This document shows positions 1 to 5,827 of a DNA stretch of 5,827 bases, piece after piece; position 1 is the first letter of the stretch, and each line of letters begins with the position of its first letter. The stretch spans positions 1-5,827 of the forward strand of contig JAADDP010000105.1 of assembly GCA_013153825.1 (NCBI GenBank), in the 5' to 3' direction. This DNA comes from Campylobacterota bacterium. GTDB taxonomy: Bacteria; Campylobacterota; Campylobacteria; Campylobacterales; Sulfurovaceae. A program made the position numbers and the translations under genes. The notes under the pieces are model-generated. The model was not told the origin of the DNA and ran no database searches. It saw only the letters and a list, made by a program, of their open reading frames with translations.

Positions 1-1087
1 GAGTAAAAGAGATACACTATCTGAGTTTATTAGATACAATAGAGATTTAAATATCACGGAGGATAGCTATATAGATGAGCTTCAGAAGACTGAGAAACAG
101 CTAAAGGTCTATAGACGAACTCTAGAGATATTTAAGACAAGTAAGAGTGCCTTAGATAGAAAGATATCTGAGTTAAATCTAAATATAAAGGCCGATATAT
201 CCAAGCAGATAGAGAAAGCTATCATTATAGCCTCAACAATTCTATTTCTCCTTTTAGGTTTTCTTCTAATAAAGTTTCTAGTTAGAAAGTATATGTCTGA
301 GAATGAGCTATTCTACACCACGAATAAGGCTTTAAACTTCACATTTATAACCATAGTCGCCATAATTCTACTCTTCTCATATCTGGAGAATGTTAGCCAT
401 CTAGTTACAATCTTGAGTTTCGCCTCGGCAGGTATCGCTATTGCTCTAAAAGATTGGTTTATGAATATAATGGGTTGGATGGTTATAATCTTCTCAGGCT
501 CACTACATGTAGGGGATAGAGTTAAATTCCTAAAGGATGGGAAGGAGTATGTTGGGGATATTGTAGATATCTCAATACTTAGAATGACAATCCATGAGGA
601 TGTGACTCTCACAACATATGAGGTTAATAGGAGGGCAGGGAGAATTATCTTCGTTCCAAATAACTACATATTTACGGAGATGATAGCAAACTACTCCCAT
701 GCAGGGATAAAGACCGTATGGGATGGTATAGATTTTGTAATCACATTTGACTCAAATATAAGCAAAGCCCAGAGTATCTCAAAGGAGATTGTGAGAAAGT
801 ACTCAAAGGGGTATACAGATATGACTAGAAAACAGCTAAATAGGCTTAGAAGTAAGTATAATATGAGAAATACTGCTGTTGAACCTAGAGTATTTGCCTT
901 TTTTGACACATATGGCGTCAGAATATCGGTATGGTATCTCACAAACGCATTCGCAACTCTAACACTTAGAAGTACAATATCTATGGAGATATTAAATAGA
1001 ATTAGGGAGGAGGATGATATAGACATCTCAATTCCAGCTCAATCTATATATGTAAATAGACCATCACCCACCGTAAGAGAGGATTGA
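1..1087 (+). CDS. MscS-family mechanosensitive ion channel, 5'-truncated by window edge
   Basis: Inner-membrane channel of the MscS family, expected to open under membrane tension and release solutes during osmotic downshock. The frame is open from base 2 (361 visible residues, TGA at 1085-1087) and has no start in the window. The ATG at 293 is internal, because the residues before it form a continuous protein. Visible order: a charged, heptad-like periplasmic coiled-coil segment (about residues 1-70), a membrane helix (about 73-94), a second helix (about 113-128), then the pore helix (about 134-164) with GIAIALKDWFMN, which fits the family pattern G-[IL]-A-[IL]-A-L-[QK]-D-x3-N. Next comes the beta domain, with HVGDRV and the family hallmark VPNNYIF just after GRIIF, followed by the cytoplasmic alpha/beta domain. 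The position usually occupied by Gln in the pore helix is Lys here. Orthologues with long periplasmic N-termini are known in Campylobacterota. Gating properties cannot be inferred. A 62-nt gap with its own promoter separates it from mtaB. Confidence 0.88.
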   Translation, partial: SKRDTLSEFIRYNRDLNITEDSYIDELQKTEKQLKVYRRTLEIFKTSKSALDRKISELNLNIKADISKQIEKAIIIASTILFLLLGFLLIKFLVRKYMSENELFYTTNKALNFTFITIVAIILLFSYLENVSHLVTILSFASAGIAIALKDWFMNIMGWMVIIFSGSLHVGDRVKFLKDGKEYVGDIVDISILRMTIHEDVTLTTYEVNRRAGRIIFVPNNYIFTEMIANYSHAGIKTVWDGIDFVITFDSNISKAQSISKEIVRKYSKGYTDMTRKQLNRLRSKYNMRNTAVEPRVFAFFDTYGVRISVWYLTNAFATLTLRSTISMEILNRIREEDDIDISIPAQSIYVNRPSPTVRED

Positions 1088-1111
1088 TAAGCTAGTATTT
1101 TACTATTATAT

Positions 1112-1137
1112 ATGATATAATCATATCATGATGATAT
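1112..1137. repeat. Three interleaved 7-bp repeats over the promoter, operator-like
   Basis: ATGATAT occurs at 1112-1118 and again at 1131-1137. Its exact inverse, ATATCAT, lies between them at 1123-1129. This makes two overlapping perfect palindromes: one with a 4-nt centre spanning the -10 box, and one with a 1-nt centre spanning the predicted start of transcription. The placement suits a repressor operator, but no regulator can be named. The DNA is very AT-rich, so chance is a real alternative. It does not look like a terminator: the stem has almost no GC and no T-tract follows. Confidence 0.45.
1113..1121 (+). promoter_or_regulatory. Extended -10 promoter for the mtaB operon
   Basis: The string TGATATAAT is a perfect extended -10 element (TG-N-TATAAT), and it lies in the only intergenic gap of the window. 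No good -35 hexamer sits about 17 bp upstream. This is typical of Campylobacterota housekeeping promoters, which rely on the extended -10 and AT-rich upstream DNA. Transcription would start near 1127-1129, giving a leader of about 20 nt with the mtaB ribosome binding site in it. Read-through from the channel gene is also possible, since no terminator is visible. Confidence 0.65.
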
Positions 1138-1138
1138 T

Positions 1139-1143
1139 GAAGG
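1139..1143 (+). promoter_or_regulatory. Ribosome binding site of mtaB
   Basis: GAAGG lies 6 nt before the GTG at 1150 and only 3 nt before the tandem GTG at 1147. The spacing favours 1150 as the start. Confidence 0.6.
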
Positions 1144-1149
1144 TAAGTG

Positions 1150-2400
1150 GTGAAGAAGGTATATTTTAAAACTTTTGGATGTAGAACAAACCAGTTTGAT
1201 ACCCAGATAATGATATCCAAATTGAGAGATTTTGAGCTTACTATGAGTGAGGATAGTGCCGATTTAATCGTTGTAAATTCATGTACTGTGACTAATGGGG
1301 CGGACTCATCCGTAAGAGGTTACATAAATAGGATTAATAAAAAAAAACCAGATATTAGAGTTATTCTTGCTGGGTGTGGAGCCCACTCAAAAGGGGAGAA
1401 GCTACTGGCAGAGAAGAGGGTCTTTGGGGTCTTTGGACACTCGGAAAAGGAGAATATAGAGTCTATATTGAAGCTGGATAAGCCATTCTATAAGATTGGT
1501 GATTTAAACCATATAGATACTACAATTGTAGAGCAGTTTATAGGGAAAAGTAGAGCCTTTATAAAGATTCAGGAGGGGTGTAACTTTGACTGCTCATACT
1601 GCATTATACCATCTGTTAGAGGTAGGGCTAGAAGCCATAGTGAAGAGAGCATTCTCACTCAGGTTGAGAAGTTGGCATCAAATGGGTTTGGTGAGTTTAT
1701 ACTTACAGGGACAAATGTCGGAAGTTATGGATATGATATAGGCTCATCAATTGCAAAATTAATTAAGAAAATATCTCAAATTAGAGGTGTTAGAAGGGTA
1801 AGAGTGGGAAGTCTTGAGCCTATACAGATAGATGATGAGTTTAAAGAGCTACTTAAAGAGCCATTTATGGCGAAACATCTACACATAGCACTTCAACACA
1901 CAAGTGATAAGATGCTGGAGATTATGAGTAGAAGAAATAGATTTCATTATGATAGGATACTTCTTGAGGAGATATCATCTTTAGGATTTGCAATTGGAAC
2001 AGACTTTATTGTAGGTCACCCTATGGAGGATGATAGCTGTTGGAGTGAGGCTATGGATAGAGTTAGAGAGCTACCACTCACCCATATTCACGCCTTTACA
2101 TACTCCAAGAGAGATAATACAAAATCTGCAGGTATGAGAGGAGAGGTTAGAGGAGATGTGGCAAAGCAGAGATATAGAGAGTTGATATCTACAATAAGGG
2201 GTAAACATATTAAATTTTTAGAGAGCCACAATAGAGCTTTAGAGGTTCTAATTGAGAAGAGAGATGGGAGTAGATACTCAGGATATGACCAGTACTTCAA
2301 TAGGGTTGAGATAGAGAGTGATATAGATATATTAAATAGCTGGGTGGAGATTGAGAAGGCTACAAGAGAGGGGGCTATCAATGTGGCAATCTTTAAATAA
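1150..2400 (+). CDS. mtaB: tRNA (N6-threonylcarbamoyladenosine-37-C2)-methylthiotransferase MtaB
   Basis: Cytoplasmic radical-SAM enzyme that adds a methylthio group to t6A37 of tRNA, giving ms2t6A next to the anticodon (416 aa, usual length). The N-terminal UPF0004 domain carries three cluster cysteines, C11 (FGCRTN), C45 (NSCTVTN) and C76 (AGCGAH). The radical-SAM core has the CxxxCxxC motif at C144, C148 and C151 (EGCNFDCSYC), then SLEP and GTDFIVGHP (from residue 283). The end (about 355-416) fits a TRAM RNA-binding domain. GC[KR]xNxxDT-like wording at C11 separates MtaB from MiaB (GCQMN) and RimO (GCxKN). Two GTG codons stand in tandem; I chose the second (1150) for its 6-nt spacing from GAAGG and because it gives the MKKVYFKTFGC beginning common in relatives. 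The first would add one residue. It is the first gene after the extended -10 promoter, and its last 20 nt overlap the next gene. A run of nine A bases lies in the coding region at 1339-1347. Confidence 0.93.
   Translation: MKKVYFKTFGCRTNQFDTQIMISKLRDFELTMSEDSADLIVVNSCTVTNGADSSVRGYINRINKKKPDIRVILAGCGAHSKGEKLLAEKRVFGVFGHSEKENIESILKLDKPFYKIGDLNHIDTTIVEQFIGKSRAFIKIQEGCNFDCSYCIIPSVRGRARSHSEESILTQVEKLASNGFGEFILTGTNVGSYGYDIGSSIAKLIKKISQIRGVRRVRVGSLEPIQIDDEFKELLKEPFMAKHLHIALQHTSDKMLEIMSRRNRFHYDRILLEEISSLGFAIGTDFIVGHPMEDDSCWSEAMDRVRELPLTHIHAFTYSKRDNTKSAGMRGEVRGDVAKQRYRELISTIRGKHIKFLESHNRALEVLIEKRDGSRYSGYDQYFNRVEIESDIDILNSWVEIEKATREGAINVAIFK
2369..2374 (+). promoter_or_regulatory. Ribosome binding site of the FtsH-like gene, inside mtaB
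   Basis: AGGGGG lies 6 nt before the ATG at 2381 and within the last codons of mtaB. It supports that ATG over the in-frame TTG at 2351, and it implies translational coupling with mtaB. Confidence 0.5.
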
Positions 2401-4042
2401 GAATGGGAAACTAATCATAGTAAGCTCCACACTTCTAATATCGATAATCCTATTCTCTATCTTTAGAGATAATAGCCAACTTGTAGATAGAGAGAGTATA
2501 GAGAGGATTATCAATGGAGAAGATACTATAAAGAGGGTCTTCGTAGATGAGCCATATATATATATACATAGTGGAGATAGGGTATATAAGATAGCCAAGG
2601 AGGCTATAGATTTAGATAAACTCTTTGATAAGAGCATAGTTGAGTATAGAGAGAGTAGCGAAGATAGTATAGATACTATACTATTTATATTCATAATAAT
2701 ATTTACATTCTATATCATATATAATATAAGAAAAAATCAGCAGAGACATGAGTATCTTATGGAGGAGCAACAGAAGGAGGCTAAGAGCCACATATCTATC
2801 GATAATAATATAACTCCACAGATACCTACAATAAACTTCTCAAATGTGGCTGGAGTTGATGATGTGAAGGATGAGCTGGAGGAGATTATCGATTTTCTAA
2901 AAAATCCACAAAAGTATAGAGATTTTGATATCAGACTCCCAAAGGGTGTTCTGCTTGTTGGCCCACCAGGTGTGGGGAAGACGCTCATAGCCAAAGCTGT
3001 AGCTGGTGAGGCAGATGTACCATTCTTCTACCAGAGTGCAGCCTCATTTGTACATATATATGTTGGTATGGGTGCTAAGAGGGTTAATGAGCTATTCACT
3101 AGGGCTAAACAGTTGGCACCCAGTATAATATTTATAGATGAGATAGATGCTGTTGGGAAGAAGAGGGGAGGCTTTAGCAATGATGAGAGGGAGGCTACCC
3201 TAAATCAGCTATTAACTGAGATGGATGGTTTTGAGGAGAGTTCAGGAGTGATTGTCATATCTGCTACAAATAAGATTGATGTTTTGGATGATGCTCTATT
3301 GAGAGCAGGTAGATTTGACAGAAGAATTCATATTCAACTTCCAGACTTTAAAGAGAGAGTTAGCACTCTAAAGCTCTATCTGAAGGGTAAGAGCCACTCA
3401 GTAGATATTGAGAGGGTGGCACATCTAACTATAGGATTTAGTACAGCAGCACTAGAGACACTGGTAAATGAGGCTGCTCTATATGCACTGAAGCAGAATA
3501 AGAGGATTATAGAGGATGAAGATATAGATGCCGTTAAGGATAAGGTTCTGCTTGGAAAACATAAGATGAAGACGCTCTCTAAGAGGGAGAAGCAGATACA
3601 GGCTCTATATCAGGCGGCTAAAGCTGTTATGGCTATATGGTTGGAGGTTAACTTTGAGAAGATTGGACTTCTGTCATCAAACTTTATTCCACACCATAAT
3701 GAGATTATATCTAAGACGGCACTAAAGAGTGAGATTAAGGTTCTACTGGCAGGAAGGGTTGCCACACAGAGGGAGTATGATGGAGAGCTATTCACAAATG
3801 CAAAGGATGATATCAATAGGGCAAAAATAATAAGTAGAAAAATTATTGATGAGTTTGTTATGGTAGATAAGTTCTTCTCCTCTGGAGTTAGTGCCGAAAC
3901 CATTCTTCAGGAGTCACTAGAGGAGGTTAAGTCCACCCTATCTAAATTGGATAGGGCAGTTGATAGGGTTAAGCTCTATCTTTTAGAGAATGAGATGATA
4001 ACCCCAGACGAGACAAAGAGAATTATTGATGAGGTCTTTTGA
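2381..4042 (+). CDS. FtsH-like membrane AAA+ ATPase with degenerate (inactive) M41 protease domain
   Basis: Membrane-anchored AAA+ protein of 553 aa, shorter than typical FtsH (about 610-650). Order: TM1 (about 11-28), a roughly 70-residue extracytoplasmic segment, TM2 (about 99-116), a linker, then the AAA domain opened by NFSNVAGVDDVK. Walker A is GPPGVGKT (194-201) and Walker B is IIFIDEID (D253, E254). Sensor Asn is N297 and the arginine-finger region is GRFDRR (R311, R314). The pore loop is FVHIYVG (223-229), with Tyr where FtsH usually has Phe. The C-terminal part still aligns with peptidase family M41, for example LLAGRVA and TNAKDDINRA, where D477 matches the third zinc ligand. However, the HEAGH zinc and catalytic motif is replaced by YQAAK (410-414). 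All three key residues are gone, so metalloprotease activity is not expected; ATP-driven unfolding or a scaffold role is the inference. The C-terminal domain is also shortened. The ATG at 2381 was chosen for its ribosome binding site. The partner or substrate is unknown. I give no symbol, because ftsH would imply a protease. Confidence 0.92.
   Translation: MWQSLNKNGKLIIVSSTLLISIILFSIFRDNSQLVDRESIERIINGEDTIKRVFVDEPYIYIHSGDRVYKIAKEAIDLDKLFDKSIVEYRESSEDSIDTILFIFIIIFTFYIIYNIRKNQQRHEYLMEEQQKEAKSHISIDNNITPQIPTINFSNVAGVDDVKDELEEIIDFLKNPQKYRDFDIRLPKGVLLVGPPGVGKTLIAKAVAGEADVPFFYQSAASFVHIYVGMGAKRVNELFTRAKQLAPSIIFIDEIDAVGKKRGGFSNDEREATLNQLLTEMDGFEESSGVIVISATNKIDVLDDALLRAGRFDRRIHIQLPDFKERVSTLKLYLKGKSHSVDIERVAHLTIGFSTAALETLVNEAALYALKQNKRIIEDEDIDAVKDKVLLGKHKMKTLSKREKQIQALYQAAKAVMAIWLEVNFEKIGLLSSNFIPHHNEIISKTALKSEIKVLLAGRVATQREYDGELFTNAKDDINRAKIISRKIIDEFVMVDKFFSSGVSAETILQESLEEVKSTLSKLDRAVDRVKLYLLENEMITPDETKRIIDEVF
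4031..4034 (+). promoter_or_regulatory. Possible ribosome binding site of bioV, inside the FtsH-like gene
   Basis: GAGG lies 4 nt before an in-frame TTG (4039, overlapping the upstream TGA) and 13 nt before the ATG at 4048. The spacing suits TTG better, while homology suits ATG, so this site leaves the start undecided. Confidence 0.3.
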
Positions 4043-4047
4043 TAGAT

Positions 4048-4557
4048 ATGAGATACTTTTCTGGCTTCTCACTCAATGGTGAGCAGGAGCTATTCAGAGA
4101 TTTTTTAGTTGATGGAGAGTTTACAGTTGCTGGTTTTAGCTATGGTGCAATCAGAGCTTTTGAGTATGCCCTAGATGCCATTGAGAGGGTAGATAGGTTG
4201 ATACTCATCTCACCAGCCTTTTTTCAAAATATGGGTGAGCTATTTATAAGAGCCCAATTGAGACACTTTAAGTTAAATAGGGATAGATATATTCAAAACT
4301 TCTTAAAAAATGTGGCATATCCATCGGATATTGAACTTAATAGATATCTCAAAGTTGGAGCTTATAGTGAGCTTGAGAGCCTCTTAAGATATAATTGGAG
4401 TCTAGATAGATTGATGGAACTTAAAGGTAGAGGTATAACAATTGAGGTGTTTTTAGGAGATATGGATAGAGTTATAGATATTGATGAAGCCCTTAAGCTA
4501 TTCTCTAGAGTATCAACTACATATCTACTAAAGGGTAGAGGACACATTTTAAGATGA
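4048..4557 (+). CDS. bioV: Pimeloyl-ACP methyl ester carboxylesterase BioV
   Basis: Small alpha/beta-hydrolase (169 aa) expected to hydrolyse pimeloyl-ACP methyl ester to pimeloyl-ACP, ending the BioC-dependent stage of biotin precursor synthesis in the cytoplasm. The MRYFSGF opening, short length and triad layout fit the Helicobacter BioV type rather than BioH (about 255 aa). The nucleophile elbow is GFSYG with S31. The acid is probably D140 in GDMDRVID, and the histidine is H166 in RGHIL, almost at the C-terminus. There is no room for the usual lid insert beyond a short helical stretch (about 60-125). The start is ambiguous: ATG 4048 gives the family-like N-terminus and leaves 5 nt after the upstream stop, whereas TTG 4039 adds three residues, overlaps the upstream TGA by TTGA, and is better spaced from GAGG. 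No other biotin genes are visible. The assignment rests on recalled similarity, and another small esterase cannot be excluded. Confidence 0.8.
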   Translation: MRYFSGFSLNGEQELFRDFLVDGEFTVAGFSYGAIRAFEYALDAIERVDRLILISPAFFQNMGELFIRAQLRHFKLNRDRYIQNFLKNVAYPSDIELNRYLKVGAYSELESLLRYNWSLDRLMELKGRGITIEVFLGDMDRVIDIDEALKLFSRVSTTYLLKGRGHILR

Positions 4558-4563
4558 AAGGAG
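4557..4563 (+). promoter_or_regulatory. Ribosome binding site of trhP
   Basis: AAAGGAG is the strongest Shine-Dalgarno sequence in the window. It begins on the last base of the bioV stop and lies 5 nt before the ATG at 4569. It decides against the in-frame ATG at 4554, which overlaps the bioV stop and has no such site. Confidence 0.8.
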
Positions 4564-4568
4564 TCTTA

Positions 4569-5827
4569 ATGGATAATAGAAAAGTTGAGCTACTATCTCC
4601 TGCTGGAAATTTGGAGAAGTTGAAGATAGCTCTCACCTACGGAGCCGATGCCGTATATGGGGGAACAAGTACATTCTCTCTAAGAATTCGCTCCGGAAAA
4701 GAGTTCGATATTGAGTCTTATGCAGAGGGTATTGAGTATGCCCACTCTCTAAATAGGAGAGTATATACCACAATAAATAGCTTTCCATTCAACTCTCAAC
4801 TGAAACTCTACAGAAACCATATAGCTCAGATGGCTGAGTTGAGACCCGATGCCTTCATCGTCTCTAGTCTAGGTCTCATTGATATGGTTAGAGAGGTTGC
4901 TCCAGATATCCCAATTCACCTATCAACTCAAGCTAATGTTTTAAATGTTTTAGATGCAAAGGCATATTTCAATATGGGTGTTAGTAGAATAATCGTGGCT
5001 AGGGAGATATCACTAAACGACTGTAGAGCCATTAAGGAGGAGCTTCCAGAGCTTGAGCTAGAGATATTCGTACACGGCTCCATGTGTTTTGCCTATAGTG
5101 GTAGATGTCTAGTCTCTGCTCTCCAGAAGGGTAGAGTACCCAATAGGGGGAGCTGTGCAAATGATTGTAGATTTCCATATGAGATTTATGCACACAATCC
5201 TGAGACAGATACAACATTTAGACTTGATGAGGTTGATGGTGTTGGAACATATATTATGAATTCAAAAGATTTAAATTTGGCCTCATATATTGATGAGATT
5301 TTAGATAGTGGAGTTATAGACTCTCTAAAGATAGAGGGGAGAACAAAATCTCCATACTATGTGGGTGTTGTAACAAAGGCATATAGAGAGGCTATAGATG
5401 ACTACTATATGGGTATATTTAATAGAGAGAAGTACCAGAGGGAGCTACATACGACACAAAATAGAGGCTTTACAGATGCCTATCTACTATCTAGACCATT
5501 TGAGAAGAATAATACTCAATCTCACGGCTTCTCTATCCAAGATGGGACTCATCAGGTGGCAGGGCTCGTTAGTGAGGATGGCTTAAGCTGGAGATGTAAA
5601 GATAAGACATGTGTAGGCGATAGAGTAGAGATAGTTCTACCTGTTGGTGTAGATATCGATGAGGTCGATAGTGATGATTGTAGAATAGAGAGGGTCGGTG
5701 ACTCATACTTTATAACGTTTAAAAAGATTGTATCTAAAAATGGTAAGGAGTTTAACTGTATCCATAGTGGGAACTTAAATGATATTCTACTCCCTGTAAA
5801 ACTTCCAAGCTACACAATTTTGAGGAG
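4569..5827 (+). CDS. trhP: U32 family tRNA hydroxylation protein TrhP (YegQ-like), 3'-truncated by window edge
   Basis: U32 family protein, long annotated as peptidase or collagenase. The YegQ/TrhP branch is now known to support prephenate-dependent 5-hydroxylation of U34 in tRNA, the first step toward 5-oxyacetyl-type wobble uridines. The frame runs uninterrupted to the edge (419 complete residues visible; E. coli TrhP is about 450). It opens with VELLSPAGNLEKLKIA and GADAVYGG. The PROSITE-type U32 signature runs from E165 to S183 (ExFxxGSMC, x4, GRCLVS). Four cysteines, C173, C180, C196 and C200, have the arrangement that binds an Fe-S cluster in this family. GTYIMNSKDL (from residue 226) and KIEGRTKSPYY (from 254) closely match E. 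coli TrhP by memory, which favours this branch over RlhA, UbiU or UbiV. The gap between C200 and GTYIMNSKDL is shorter than in E. coli. It lies 11 nt after bioV in the same operon. Confidence 0.87.
   Translation, partial: MDNRKVELLSPAGNLEKLKIALTYGADAVYGGTSTFSLRIRSGKEFDIESYAEGIEYAHSLNRRVYTTINSFPFNSQLKLYRNHIAQMAELRPDAFIVSSLGLIDMVREVAPDIPIHLSTQANVLNVLDAKAYFNMGVSRIIVAREISLNDCRAIKEELPELELEIFVHGSMCFAYSGRCLVSALQKGRVPNRGSCANDCRFPYEIYAHNPETDTTFRLDEVDGVGTYIMNSKDLNLASYIDEILDSGVIDSLKIEGRTKSPYYVGVVTKAYREAIDDYYMGIFNREKYQRELHTTQNRGFTDAYLLSRPFEKNNTQSHGFSIQDGTHQVAGLVSEDGLSWRCKDKTCVGDRVEIVLPVGVDIDEVDSDDCRIERVGDSYFITFKKIVSKNGKEFNCIHSGNLNDILLPVKLPSYTILR

Noticed and set aside
293..295. ATG as the start of the channel gene
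   Set aside because: The same frame is open back to base 2 and encodes a coherent coiled coil plus membrane helix; starting at 293 would remove a transmembrane segment.
691..1026. Antisense open frame opposite the channel gene
   Set aside because: Its hydrophobic, Ser/Leu/Ile-rich product mirrors the codon bias of the + strand; there is no ribosome binding site or known domain.
1112..1129. Hairpin after the channel gene as an intrinsic terminator
   Set aside because: The 7-bp stem has a single G-C pair, and no T-run follows; it overlaps a perfect extended -10 box.
2351..2380. TTG 2351 as start of the FtsH-like gene, adding ten residues
   Set aside because: ATG 2381 has a purine-rich ribosome binding site at good spacing, and the extra residues are just mtaB's TRAM-domain codons read in another frame.
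2332..2694. Antisense open frame spanning the mtaB/FtsH-like junction
   Set aside because: Low-complexity Ser/Leu/Ile product typical of reversed AGA/GAG/ATA codons, opposite two clearly real overlapping genes.
2720..2725. TATAAT inside the FtsH-like gene as an internal promoter
   Set aside because: It falls in codons for the end of TM2, has no TG extension or positioned gene start, and such strings are expected in AT-rich ATA-rich coding DNA.
4554..4556. ATG overlapping the bioV stop as the trhP start
   Set aside because: The AAAGGAG sequence lies after it and is correctly placed for the ATG at 4569.
5398..5586. Small + strand open frame within trhP
   Set aside because: It lies in another frame of a well-conserved coding region and has no recognisable features.

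Overview
The window looks like a compact operon from a low-GC (mid-to-upper 30s % by eye) member of the Campylobacterota (epsilonproteobacteria). The reasons are the gene types and their order: an MscS-type channel with a periplasmic coiled coil, an MtaB-type methylthiotransferase, a short FtsH-like AAA protein, then a BioV-type esterase, which is best known from Helicobacter. From memory, the first three genes keep the order of a neighbourhood in Helicobacter pylori and Campylobacter jejuni. I could not check this by search, and I do not assign a genus.

Layout: all genes lie on the + strand. (1) Bases 1-1087 hold the 3' part of a mechanosensitive channel gene, cut by the left edge. The reading frame is open from base 2, so the ATG at 293 is internal. 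(2) Bases 1088-1149 are the only real intergenic gap. It contains a perfect extended -10 promoter and three overlapping 7-bp repeats. (3) mtaB, 1150-2400. (4) An FtsH-like membrane AAA+ protein, 2381-4042, overlapping mtaB by 20 nt. It has an intact ATPase, but its zinc-protease motif is destroyed. (5) bioV, 4048-4557. (6) trhP, a U32 family gene, 4569 to the right edge and cut there. Genes 3-6 overlap or are at most 11 nt apart, so they are probably co-transcribed from the promoter at 1113-1121.

Function: two genes (mtaB, trhP) encode Fe-S enzymes that modify the tRNA anticodon loop, at positions 37 and 34. bioV supplies the step that releases pimeloyl-ACP for biotin synthesis. The AAA protein is probably a non-proteolytic membrane unfoldase or scaffold of unknown partner. 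The functional link between these genes is not evident from sequence. The most unusual item is the FtsH-like pseudoprotease, with the repeat-decorated promoter in front of mtaB second. I see no RNA genes, mobile elements, CRISPR arrays or convincing intrinsic terminators.
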